64,000 nucleotides of DNA from Sarcophilus harrisii. Lineage: Eukaryota; Chordata; Mammalia; Dasyuromorphia; Dasyuridae. The notes beneath the pieces were generated by a model, which saw nothing but the letters and a program-made list of their open reading frames with translations, had not been told where the DNA came from and searched no databases. Numbering within the stretch: position 1 is the first letter of the stretch; every line of letters begins with the position of its first letter. The translations under genes were made by a program, and so were the position numbers. This document shows positions 1 through 11,117 of this stretch, piece after piece. Location of the stretch: positions 2,358,677-2,422,676 of the forward strand of contig NC_045430.1 in assembly GCF_902635505.1 (NCBI RefSeq), given 5' to 3'.

Positions 1-1147
1 GCCAGACACTTGCACAACTGGCCATTACCAGTTTCCTAGGGGCTGGTCTAGCTGATATCCATATATTCTGGCTGGGCATATAGACCAAACTAGGTCTGAC
101 CACAGGATTAGAATTGTTGCCTCTTTGGTCAAGGTGGTTGCAGTGACATTATCCAGGGCATTTCAAGAAGCAGAAAAACTAGTTGGTCAATCGATCAATT
201 AATATTTATTTCAGCACCAACAGTCTTCCAGAATCACGAGTTCCCATTCTTCATGATTAATCATCAAAAGAATGTCACCATTAGAAGCACAAATAATTCT
301 TCTGGGCTGCAACCCGGACACATACATAAACCCATATCTGTATGTGTTTACACATATCTTAATGCCTTATACTATAAAGTAATAATGTATCATAATCTCA
401 CCCTGGCTGTGTGCTGTCACTTCTCTCTAGGGGAAGTGTATCTCGCTCTAGATACTATCTAGATAACTATAGGCTTATAGTTATAGGAATTGTGAACATA
501 ATAAATTAGACAAGAACACCCACAGCAGGATGCTAATATTTTCCATACGTTTGATTCTAGACTCGGAAGGGCAAAGATCTATTATGTGCCACAATTTTCT
601 ACAAATCATCAGCAGTGTTTTTTGCTAATTGGATGGATTCATTTTGCTTGATGTGGCTTATTGGTTACAAGACTTTTTCCTCCCCCTCTTTCAGTTTTTT
701 CAAGAGTAAAAACCAGATTACAGAAAATGTATGGGGGAAGTAACACAAATAGGAGGACTATTGTAATATCTTTGTTAATGCATAGAAAAAAATATAGTTA
801 TTCCTTCTACATTGCAGTGCTCCTGCAATCTGCAAAACTTGTGTAAATTTTTTTGGTCCTCCCTTTGTACCAGAGGAGTTTTGTTCTTTTCTTTTCCTTT
901 ATATTGTTTATTTTATTGGAAAATTTGGGATAAATATAAACTGTCATCTGCTGGCCTTTATATGTCTATAATTTCCATAAAATTCCCCTTTATTTTCTTA
1001 TGCTCACCCACAATATATCTAAACCATGATGGGAAAAGTCACAATGTAGAAAGAATAAATGTAGAAAAAACTTTGAAAGGAAGCACAGGGAAGCAGAATA
1101 GTTTTGCAATTATGGAAATGATTATAGAAAGAAAAAAATTTGATATG
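1..1147. other. Unannotated AT-rich intergenic DNA
   Basis: I see no recognisable repeat family, exon or RNA gene here. Short open frames (for example 812-1210) have no family signature and run into the SINE downstream. Confidence 0.5.
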
Positions 1148-1385
1148 CTAGGTGGTGCAGTGGATAGAGTACAGATGCTGGAGTCGGGAAGACTCATCTT
1201 CCTAAATTGAAATCCAGTTTACTGTGTGATCCTGGGCAGGTCATTTCACCATTTGCCTCAGTTTCTTCATCTGTATAATAAACTAGGGAAGGCTAAAAAC
1301 ACTCCAGTGTTTCTGCAAAGAAACCCCCAAATGGCATAATGAAGAATTGAACATGACTGAAATGATTGAACAAAATGAAATTAAA
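1148..1385 (+). repeat. MIR-derived marsupial SINE (MAR1/WSINE type)
   Basis: The head reads CTAGGTGGTGCAGTGGATAG. It is followed by a diverged B-box-like middle, a 'TGTGTGATCCTGGGCAGGTCA' type core split by substitutions, then 'CCTCAGTTTCTTCATCTGTA' and the tail with 'CATGACTGAAATGATTGAAC'. This is the full order of parts of the tRNA/MIR-related SINE abundant in marsupials. Divergence suggests an old copy. Confidence 0.85.
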
Positions 1386-2550
1386 ATTCATAGTAATCCT
1401 TTTTGCATTCTCTTGAGTATATAAGAATATTCTTTTTTCAGTGTACAAGTTAAAATTTTTAAAATCCTATCCAAATATTAATATGTACACATGTAAGCAA
1501 GAAAGCATCTAATGACCAAAACAAAACAAAATATAGGAAAGATTCTGCTTTACTTTTCTAATTTGCTTCTTCTAAGTTAATATGAACTCAGAAGTGAAAT
1601 TCCCAATCTTTGGCAATACTCTGTCTAGAGCTAAAATAAAATTAAGCTCAATTGTAGGAAGAGGATGGTTGAAACTTAGTCATTGGATTTCGGGGCAACC
1701 ATTCACACTGTTTTGTGGCTATTTGGATTTCCCACTTGGAGTTCTCTTGGAGTGCACTGCTAAATTGAGTCAGTTAATAAGGAAATCCTGGAATAAGATA
1801 AGGTGCTAATGAATGAGTCTCACACCTCCTCACTAGCTGCTGTATAATTGATATCTTTGGGCAGGAGATGGGGTGATTCATCCTATCCCTGTTTTCTATA
1901 TTGCAATCCTGGTAGGATTTAGAATATTTGTTAATGTTCATTCAAAACAAAAGACAAAGATAATGAAGAATAAACAAATGAGTGGACTAGCTAGAGACTT
2001 TATTGCTCAGTACTCAGAATAACATTTGCTTTGTCTTCCATGCTTCCCTTCTCCTTTTTTTCCCCTTGGGACAAATCAGTGTTTGACTCTTTGTTCTGAT
2101 TCACCAGTTAGGATGCCCTCAGAAAGAAATCTAGAGAAGAGGGTAGCATTTTCAACTTTCTGGAAAGATTTATAATCCCCATCATATTGTCTCAAGTCTC
2201 CTAACGATCTCAGGAGACATGGCATCGGCATTAATATGTATTCAAAATGTCCGTTACTTAATACAAGAAAATCTTGCATGAAAGCCCAAAGCCCTTGCAT
2301 AGATGTTCATTCCTATCACCACTTAACACTTACCTGAAGGAGAGCTGGAAAGAGGCTCCATTCATTCCAGATGGTTTGTGGCCACTCCTGATGACTGTCA
2401 GTTTCACAGCCACTGCACCAACACACGAGACCAACTTAATGTGTGTTGATTAACTGACCGATGCTAAAGTATATCAGTGTTTACCTAGAACATTCCTAAA
2501 AAAAAACAAAGCAAACAAAAACCAACAAAAAAACACTTGGGATTATAGGT
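1386..2550. other. Unannotated intergenic DNA
   Basis: I recognise no gene or repeat in this stretch. Confidence 0.45.
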
Positions 2551-2640
2551 AGTTCAGGCACTTTTACTACTGTTTTATAGAAAAGGTAACTGAAGCATAG
2601 GGAGCTGAGTTGATTTGTTTTAGGTCACACAAATAGCAAT
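2551..2640 (-). repeat. MIR fragment
   Basis: On the plus strand it reads like the reverse complement of a MIR core: 'TTTTATAGAAAAGGTAACTG', 'GAAGCATAGGGAG', then 'AGGTCACACAAATAGCAA'. The copy is short and diverged. Confidence 0.6.
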
Positions 2641-2649
2641 TTTGTTTCT

Positions 2650-4140
2650 TTTTAAAATTTTTTTATTGAAGCTTTTTAATTTTCAAAACATATGCATGGA
2701 TAATTTTTCAACATTAACCCTTGCAAAACTTTGTGTTCCAATTTTCCTCCTCCCCCACTCCCTTCCCTACATGGCAAGTAATCCAATGTATGTTAAACAT
2801 GGTAAAATATATATGTTAAATCCAATATATGTATACATATTTGTACAATTATCTTGTTGCACAAGAAAATTCAAATCAAAAAGAAAAAAATGAGAGAGAA
2901 AATAAAATGCCAGCAAACAACAAAAAGAGTAAAAATGCTATGTTATGATCCACACATGCTCAGTTCCCAGGCCTTTCTCTGGATCTAAATGGATCTCTTC
3001 ATCACAAGATCACTGGAACTGTCCTGGATCATCTCATTGTTGAAAAGAGGCACATCCATAAGAATTGAGCCATGTCCATCAGAATTGATCATCATATAGT
3101 CTTGTTGTTGCCATGTACAATGATCTTCTGGTTCTGCTCATTTCACTTAGCATCAGTTCATGTAAGTCTCTCCAGACCTCTCTGAAATCATCCTGCTGAT
3201 CATTTCTTTTAGAACAATAATATTCTATAACATTTGTATACCATAATTTATTCAGCCATTCTCCAGCTGATGGGCACCCATTCAGTTTCCAGTTTTTTGC
3301 CACTACAAAAAGGGCTGCCACAAACATTTTTGCACATGTGAGTCCCTTTCCTTTCTTTAAGATCTTTGGGATATAAGCCCAGTAGAAATACTGCTGGATC
3401 AAAGGGTATGCACGGTTTGATAGTCCTTTGGGCATAGTTCCAAATTGCTCTCCAGAATGGTTGGATCAATTCACAACTTCACCAACAATATATTAGTATC
3501 CCAGCTTTCTCACATCCCTTCCAACATTCATCATTATCTTTTCCTGTATCTTAGCCAATCTGAGAGGTATGCAGTGGTATCTCATTTGTGATTTGCATTT
3601 CTCTGATCAATAATGATATGAAGCACCTTTTTATATGATTAGAAATATTTTCAATTTCTTCATCTGAACATTCTGTTCTTATCCTTTGACTATTTATCAA
3701 TGGGAGAATGGTTTGAATTCTTAAAAATCTGGGTCAATTCTCTCTATATTTTAGAAATGAGGCCTTTATCAGAACCTTTGAATGTAAAATGTTTTCCCAG
3801 TTTATTGCTTCCCTCCTAATCTTGTGTGTGTTAGTTTTGTTTGTACAAAACCTCTTTAATTTAATATAATTAAAATCATCTATTTTTTGTTCAATAATGA
3901 ATTCATGTTCTTCTTTGGCCACAAATTCCTTCCTTCTCTGCAGATCTGAAAAGTAAACTATGCTTTGTTCTAATTTGCTTATAATATCACTCTTTATATC
4001 TAAATCATGAACCCATTTCGACCTTATCTTCCTATATGGTGTTAGGTGTGAGTTAATGCATAGTTTCTGCCATACTAATTTCCAATTTTCCTAGCAGTTT
4101 TTGTCAAATAGTTTTTATCCCAAAAGTTGGGGTCATCTCC
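2650..4140 (-). mobile_element. L1 LINE, 3' UTR and end of ORF2
   Basis: Reading the minus strand, the 3' end carries the 'ACCCATGCATATGTTTT'-type tail. Upstream lies the ORF2 C-terminus: an open frame at 3435-3079 contains FVAALFVVAKNWKLNGCP, GEWLNKLWYTN and MLSEMSRTRRSLYMATT. These match the L1 ORF2 C-terminal region (human counterpart FIAALFTIAKTWNQPKCP). Continuous reverse L1 sequence runs on to about 4140, where an opposite-orientation L1 piece interrupts it. The open frame is only the tail of ORF2, so this copy is not active. Confidence 0.9.
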
Positions 4141-4149
4141 CAAAGAGAT

Positions 4150-4312
4150 CTTAAAGGAGGGAAAGGGACCCACATGTACAAAAATGTTTGTGGCAGCCCT
4201 CTTTGTAGTAGCCAGAAAGTGGAAACTGATTGGATGCCTATTAGTTGGAGAATGGCAAATAAATTATGGTATATGAATGTTACAGAATATTATTGTTTTA
4301 GCAGAAACTATC
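4150..4312 (+). mobile_element. L1 ORF2 3' fragment in opposite orientation
   Basis: The plus strand reads AAAGGAGGGAAAGGGACCCA, then the codons for TKMFVAALF-V-ARKW-LIGCLLVGEWQ and NYGI-MLQNIIVL. This is the same ORF2 segment that lies in reverse at 3079-3435. It sits between two reverse-strand L1 blocks, so it is either an insertion or an inversion made during target-primed reverse transcription. Confidence 0.8.
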
Positions 4313-6110
4313 GACACTAGATGACTATAGTCATTGACTACTTTGTCCTATGAAACTAACATATTCCACTGACCATCTTCTCTATTTCTTAGCCAGTACC
4401 AAATGCTTTTGATGACTGCAACTTGATAATAGAGTTTTAGTTCTGGTACAGCTAGGCCACTTTCCTTTGCATTTTTTCCCCATTAATTGCCTTGAAATTC
4501 TTGACCTTTTGTTCTTCTAAGTGAATTTTTTTTACTTTTTTTCTAGATTGGTAAAATAATTTCTTTGGAGTTTGGTATGGTACTGTTTTTCCAATTGATT
4601 AGATCTGACTTTATTTGTGTAGCAAGTGTTTTGTAGTTGTGTTCATATAGTTCCTGACTTTGGCTTGGCAGACTCCCAAATATTGTATATTATTGACAGT
4701 TATTTTAAGTGGGATTTCTCTTTATATTTCTTGCTGTTGGATTTGTTGGTAACATAAATATGCTGATATATGTGGATTTATTTTGTATCCTGCAAGTTTG
4801 CAAAAGATGTGAATTGTTTCTAGTAAGTTTTTAGTTGATTCTCTAGTGTTTTCTAAGTATATCATATCATCTGCAAAGAGTGATAATTTGGTTTCCTCAT
4901 GACCTACTCAAATTCCCTTAATCTCTTTTTCTTCTCTTATTGCCAGAGTTAACATTTCTACTACAATACTGTATAGTAATGGTGATAGTGGGTAACCTTG
5001 TTTTACTCCTGATCTTATAAGGAATGGTTCCAATCCCCATTACATATGATGCTTGCTGATTGTTTTATCTAGTTGCTACTGATTATTTTAAGGAAAAGTC
5101 CATTTATTCCTATACTCTCTAGTGTTTTTAATAGGAGTGGGTGTTGGATTTTATCAAATGCTTTTTCTGCATCTATTGAAATAATCATTTTTTTTAGCTT
5201 GGTTATTAATGCAGTTGATTATGCTAATAGTTTTTCAAATATTGAACTAGCCCTGAATCTGTGGTATAACTCCTACTTAGTCATAGTGTATTATCTTGGG
5301 GATGACTTTCTGTAATCTTGCTGCTAATATTTTATTTAAGATTTTTGCACCAATATTCATTAAGGAAATTGATCTATAATTTTCTTTCTCTGTTCTCACC
5401 CTACTTAGTTTGGCTATCAGCTCTATATCGTGTCATAAAAGTAACTTGGTAGGACTCCTTTCCCTATTTTTTCAAATAGTTTATATAATATTGTAATCAA
5501 TTGTTCTTTGAATGTTTGATAGAATTCATATGTAAATCCATCTGGACCTGGAAATTTTTTTCTTAGGGAGTTGATTAATAGAAGAATATATTTTTATAAT
5601 TAATAATTATATATATAATTCATATAATTATGTATTTTATATTATACATTTTATAATATATAAAATAATTGATAATTTTATAATTATCTTGTTCTATTTC
5701 TTTTTTTCTACAATGGGACTATTTAAATAGTTTATTTCCTCTCTAATTAACCTGGGAAATCCATATTTTTGTAGATATTCCTCCATTCCATTTAGATTAT
5801 CAAATTGGTTGGCATATAGTTGGGCAAAATAACATAATTATTGCTCTAATTTTCTCTTTCTTGATAGAAAGTTCTCCCTTTTCATTAGTTCCTTTTTCTA
5901 ATTAAATTAACTTAAAGTTTAGCTATTTTGTTGTTCTTTTCATAAAACCAACTTTTAGTTTTATTAATTCAATAGTTTTCTTATTTTAAATTTTATTAAT
6001 CTCCCTTATTATCAAAATACAATACTGTATAGTATATGGTATAGTGGGCAACCTTGTTTGGGTTCTTACCCTTACTTGTTCTGTTTAATAATGAATTTTG
6101 GGTCCAATTT
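4313..6110 (-). mobile_element. L1 ORF2 body, diverged
   Basis: The plus strand gives the reverse complement of L1 ORF2: 'CCAGTACCAAATGCTTTTG' and 'CTTGATAATAGAGTTTTAG' (C-terminal half), then 'CATCTATTGAAATAATCAT' and 'AATCCATCTGGACCTGGAAA' (reverse transcriptase region), then 'CCAACTTTTAGTTTTATTAA'. An AT-only stretch at 5580-5700 looks like a microsatellite expansion inside the element. Short motifs from 4960-5020 recur near 6015-6060, suggesting local rearrangement. The element carries many stops. Confidence 0.8.
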
Positions 6111-6640
6111 ATATCCCTTTTTCAAATTACTATATGATGGGCTTTTGCTTGCTTGGTTTTAGGATAGAATGTCACCCAGATTATTTTGGTTACCCAACCC
6201 CAGGAAAGGATGATTTATCAAGCTCTTTTTGATTATTCCGTTTTTCTTTCCTTAAAGTGTTGTTGGTAAAAAGGTTTTGCTAATATCTAATTGATAGAAA
6301 TTCGGACCCACCAGTGGATTACCAGTTTCCAACAAGTAGCAACCCCCTTGCCCTGGAATGAGCTGATGACCAGGACCCTGGAAAGAACAACAGAATCCGC
6401 CTCGCTTGATGAGTCCGCAGACAACAATGAGTGCTCCCGATGGTGAAACCGGTTCCGGCCCGACTCTTCACGACGAAACCCAGTCCGCCAACAACGACCG
6501 GCGTTAAATGAACCGTCCGGTCCAGCGCAATTTAGCCCCAATAAGATTGCGACACACAGATGTACCGGAATTTCCCATTCCCGCAACACACAATTGGATA
6601 AGAACCCAAGTTTGTACAGCAACAGTTGGGAACCAAGGAC
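6111..6640. other. Junction between L1 and CpG-dense array; unrecognised
   Basis: The first part (to about 6290) is AT-rich. From about 6300 the sequence becomes CpG-rich, but I cannot see the regular subunits of the array that follows. A minus-strand open frame of 122 codons (6655-6287) resembles no family I know. Confidence 0.4.
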
Positions 6641-9300
6641 CCAACAGGCTCCCATAAAAACGACCCCCTTACTGCAAAAGCCGCAGCCAGCACAGGGTAC
6701 AGGGCCATAACGGCCGGCTACGTAGCACGAGCATTGCTACGGAGCAATGCCGACGCACGTACAGGCACGTACATCGGTCAGCGCCCAGCCACGAACGCCC
6801 ATACCGCCACGATATACGTGTCCAGGTCCGCCACCCATACGGTCCAGCACAGCCTTCACCCAGTGTACACGCACTCGCTTCCACGTCCTTTACAATGGTC
6901 CATGTCCGCCATCACAGTGCACGTCATACGTGTCCAGTGTCCGGCGCACGCCTTAACGCGGACCGCTTACCTCGCAAACGCCACGCCAACGCTTACACGC
7001 CCCGCTACATGTGCCAGGCCGCCACGCACACGCCAACGCCACACGCCCACGCTACACGCCAAGCGTCCCATTTCGCCGCATTGCTTACACGCCCGCTTGG
7101 CACGCCAACGTCAGCTCCGCCGCCACGCCTACCAGCGTGACGCTCCGCTTTACATCACTGCCGCCCGACGCCATACGCGCCGCCAAGCGGCCAGTGTCCG
7201 GCGCGACGCTTACGCGCGCAAGGCATGGCGCACGCTTTACATGCGACGCCAACGCGCCTTTTACGCGCACGCCTACGCGCACGCCGCATGGCCAGCCGCG
7301 GACGCTACGCTTAGCGACGCACATGTGTTAGGTCCGGGCGCGGCCTTAAGCCGCTACGCGCCACGCTTTACGCGGTCCGCGACGCAGGCCCGCCATGTCG
7401 TGCGGCGTACGCTATCGCGGACGCCAGGGCTCCGCCAGCGACGCCAAGCGCGTTAGATCGCGTTGTTCGGCGCGACGCTAGGCGCGACGCTTACATGTGC
7501 AGGTCCGCGACGCCAGTATGTTTGTACGCTTTAGATAGCGACGCTTTCATGCGCACCGCTTTACGCGTCCTTAAGCCCGTATGCGCTTCACGCGCATGCG
7601 CTGGTACGCGCCACGCCCGGGCTTCCGCTTGTACGCGCCCGCCAGTCGCCCGCTTGTACGCACGCCAGAAGGCTGCGTCCTGTCGGCGACGCTTTACGGC
7701 GCACGCACGCGTGTCCGTGTCCGCGACGCTACGCGCGACGCTGTACGCGTTTAGTGTCCGGGCACGCTTAGCGACGCTTAGCGACGCTTACGCGACGCTT
7801 ACGCGTTATGTCCGGGCGCGACGCTTGACGCGGATACGCTTTGCGCACGCCATACGCGCGGTGTCCGGGCGACGCTTACGCGAACGCCATACGTTCAGTG
7901 TCCGCGGACGCCACTGCGACCGCACAGACGCTATCCGGACGCTTAGCGATGGGTGTCCCAGTGCGCATACGCGATGTTACGCGGCTTACATGCGACGGTC
8001 CGCGGCTAACGCGGACGCTTACATGTTTCGGTCCGGGCCGGTGTCCCGCGACGCTTACTGTGTACGCCATACGGGTGTCCGGGCGCACGCTTAATGTGTA
8101 CGCTTCACGGTCCGTGTCCCGCGACGCTTGTGTACGCTTACACGTGTCCGGTGTCCGGCGCACGCTTACATGTGTACGCTTACACGGTCCGTGTCCCCGA
8201 CGCTAATGTACGCTTACACGGTCCGTGTCCCGTGACGCTTACATGTGTACGCTTACACGTGTCCGGTGTCCCGCGCACGCTTACATGTGTACGCTTACAC
8301 GGTCCGTGGGTCCGCAGACGCTATGGCGTGTACGCTTTCACGGTCCGTGTCCGCAGTGACGCTTACATGTGTACGCTTACGTGTCCGGTGTTCCCGCTGG
8401 ACGCTTTACTGTGTACGCCAACGGTCCGGGTCCCGCGACGCTTACATGTGACGCTTACGTGTCCGTGCCGTGACGCTACATGGTACGCCAACGTGTCCGG
8501 TGTCCGGCGCACGCTTACATGTGTACGCTTACACGTGTCCGTGTCCGGGCGACGCACGTGTGTACGCCACTTTGTCGTCCGTGTGCGACGCTACGTGTGT
8601 ACGCTACCGTGTCCGGGCGACGCTTGTACGCAGGTCGTTACGGTACGCTTACGTGGTATCGCTACGCAGGACGCTTACGGGTATCGCGTGTACGCATGCG
8701 GTACGCTACGCAGGTTCGCTACGTTGTACGCGGTTGGGTTCCGGGCGACGCTAATGTGTACGCTTATGTGTCCGTGTCCGGCGACGCTTACTGTGTACGC
8801 CTTAGTGTCAGTGTCCGGCGACGCTTATTGAGCGTGTCGCTTAGCGTCCAGGCGCACGGCCCAGTGTAACGCTTACATGTGTCAGTGCCGGGCGACGCTA
8901 TTACAGTGAGCATATTGGTACAGGTTCCGGCGACGCTAATGTGTACGCTACATGTGTACAGGTCCGCCGCGCAATGTGACGCCTATGGTACAGGTCCGCG
9001 CCCATATGTGTACGCCATATGTACGCTTTATGGTAAGTGTCCGCCGCCATTGTGTACGCTTAATGTGTCAGTGTCCGCGACGCTAATGTGACGCCTTACG
9101 TGTACAGTGTCCGGCGACGCTTACGTGCTTACGTTTAGGTTCGACGCCATTGTCCGCATGTTCAGGTCGGCGATTTAATGTGACGCCAGTGTCAGGCCGG
9201 GCGGCACGGCCCTTTACATGTGTACGCACTGTACACCCTTACGAGTACGGTCCGGCGACGCTTACGTGACGACATGTTACGGTCCGCGACCATTGTACGC
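6641..9300. repeat. CpG-dense tandem repeat array, ~38-bp subunits
   Basis: The array is built from variants of one cassette: ACGCTTACATGTGTACG, then CTTACACGGTCCGTGTCC, then a short GC cap such as CGCG. The most regular part is 8041-8620, where about fifteen successive subunits of 33-42 bp can be laid out by eye. Towards both ends the same words persist but order and spacing decay. CpG occurs about once every six to ten bases, far above the flanking DNA. Long open frames here (for example 6626-7456 and 8094-8831) exist in several frames at once because stop codons are rare in the unit, so I do not treat them as genes. I do not recognise this satellite. A noisy consensus of a hard-to-sequence array would also give irregular unit lengths. 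Confidence 0.85.
8031..8610. repeat. Most regular core of the array with ~115-bp higher-order period
   Basis: The word GTGTCCGGTGT begins at 8144, 8259, 8381 and 8493. A related word (GTCCGGGCCGGTGTCC) lies near 8031. Steps are therefore 112-122 bp, or three subunits. Subunits between these marks mostly carry the alternative word CACGGTCCGTG (8106, 8183, 8217, 8298, 8339). The pattern reads A-B-A, A-B-A, A-B-A, as expected when a trimer rather than a monomer was last amplified. Confidence 0.7.
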
Positions 9301-9560
9301 TTACATATGAACTAAAATGTACACTGACTCTGTATGCACATGTAACGACACTGTGACGTGTTCAATAATATTGTACGTGCACATGTACGTTAACCGCAAT
9401 GACCCGGACATTTATATGGTAATAAGTGTAAATGAAAGTCTAGAAATACATCCGTGTAAATGTACTTTTTATATAAATACCCGTATGCAACTGTAAAGTA
9501 ATGTACACATATATGTACACAAAGATCACTGTAGAAATGTACATGTGTTTACATACATAT
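9301..9560. repeat. Decayed right edge of the CpG array
   Basis: The words TGTACATGTG, ATGTACGTTA and TACACATATATGTACAC echo the array cassette. CpG has largely given way to TpG/CpA and the composition turns AT-rich. Confidence 0.45.
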
Positions 9561-11117
9561 GTATTTATAAACTGACACAAGTTGAAGGAAGCAGATGACA
9601 ACATAAGGAAAAGAAGAAAAGGAAGGATGAGGGAGCTCAAGGGAGGGTGAGATTTATCCCTAAAAACGATGTTTATAGAATCAAACATGGCATTGGACAC
9701 GTCACCTTTAGTGCGATTCTATGTTCAATGGCAATAGATGATGTTCAATAGATGTTCTTTGGTAATGAGAATTTCTCCCTAGAAACAACAGGAATGGATT
9801 CAGAAATCATTTTTCTACTCCAATTTTACTCAGGAACGAAAAAAAGTGAACTTTCTTTTTGGTTCTAAATCACCTACTTGTGTAAGAAGGAAGCCCTTCT
9901 CAGCACTAAAAAATACCAAGTGGCTGCGTGCCCAGAGAATAGCCCTAGAGAATAGAGTTTAGTGAGCAGGAACTAGTCTGTCACACTGACCTGAACTCCC
10001 CTGACACCATTTTTTCTCTGCAAATAGTCTTTTCATAATCCTCTAAGAAGGTGTTATGAAAAGTGGCTTGTAGACTTTAAAGGGTCTAAGAAATGAGACA
10101 ATTGCCTTGTATATTTTCATTTCTGATCAGCCCCAAAGAACACTCTCTTCATGGTCAAAATTAAATCTAGACTTTAGATGCTCAGAGGAATACACGGATT
10201 AATTTTTAATTAATTGAGTAACAGCAAACAAATTAAAAAGAGCAACAGTTAATCCCTGAATTTACTGTTGATTTTTAAAAAGATAAAGATGAGAGAGAAA
10301 ATGAATACAATTACAACTACAGCCTGACCTATTCAAATAAATTTTTAGTTGTAGAAAAGCAGGAAAGAGATAAAAATAAAGATAATGATTGATAATTGTC
10401 ATTTCTCAGAAATATTTAAATAATTTTAAAGCACCATGAGAAAAAATCCAAAGGAGTCCAGAAACATCAACCAGCAAACATTTACTCTCTTAGCTAAACA
10501 GAGATATAGAATATCTAAGGACTAAAATATAATCGAGTTAGAATATAATACCTTAAGAAGATTTTTGCATTATATTTACTCTTTATTTAAACAGAAGAGC
10601 CAGGAGAAATTCTAATGATGTTATATTACTTCAGAAAGCGGTCTTACAGAGCACCAAATTTTGCCCTTTCTTTTTCTATATTAGGAAACCAGAAAAGTCA
10701 TATTTGTGAACTGTGATTAAAACTCATTAAAATATGTGTGGGGGGGTGGGGAGGAGGAGTGGGGAGCGGGGCAAAGTCAAGATCACAGAGAGCAGACAAG
10801 ACTTTCTATGACCTCTTCTCAAACTGACAGTAAATTAAGCCTCTAAACTGGTTTTAGAGTCAATCCACAAATATTTAGAAGCCAACATGTTTATTTTAAA
10901 TGGGCAGGGGGATAGTCTGCCTAGCCTGGGCTATACATGAGGAGAATGGGGCAAGGAGCTGAGGCAGGGAGTCAGAGCATTGCAACTTCTCCAAAGCTGG
11001 GAATCTTCTGTGAGCCTCTTGGGCTACTTTATCCTGCTTGCAAGCAGGTGGTTTGGCAGATTTTCTACAAAAATAAATTGTAAACCACCAAGCCTTGGGA
11101 GAACAGGGGACCTAGTC
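9561..11117. other. Unannotated intergenic DNA
   Basis: No gene or clear repeat family is seen. A G-rich run lies at about 10735-10775. Confidence 0.45.

Noticed and set aside
1148-1240. tRNA-like head of the SINE as a possible tRNA gene
   Set aside because: The sequence continues into the SINE body and tail and lacks a foldable acceptor and anticodon arm by eye.
6363-6490. Hammerhead-ribozyme-like words (CTGATGA ... GGAAAG; TTGATGAGTCCG; CGACGAAAC) beside the satellite
   Set aside because: In one candidate the essential C before TGATGA is replaced, and in the other the GAAA element is displaced; stem II is weak or the loop too long. A covariance search (Infernal, hammerhead models) would settle it, but by eye it looks like chance.
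6626-7456. A 276-codon plus-strand open frame rich in A, R, T and H
   Set aside because: It lies in the CpG array, overlaps other open frames on both strands, and its codons mirror the repeat unit. It has no domain and no start context.
8094-8831. A 245-codon open frame with repeated VYAYTCPVS / VRLHGPCP words
   Set aside because: The peptide repeat is a translation of the tandem DNA unit, whose length varies and drifts out of frame. Neighbouring frames give equally long products.
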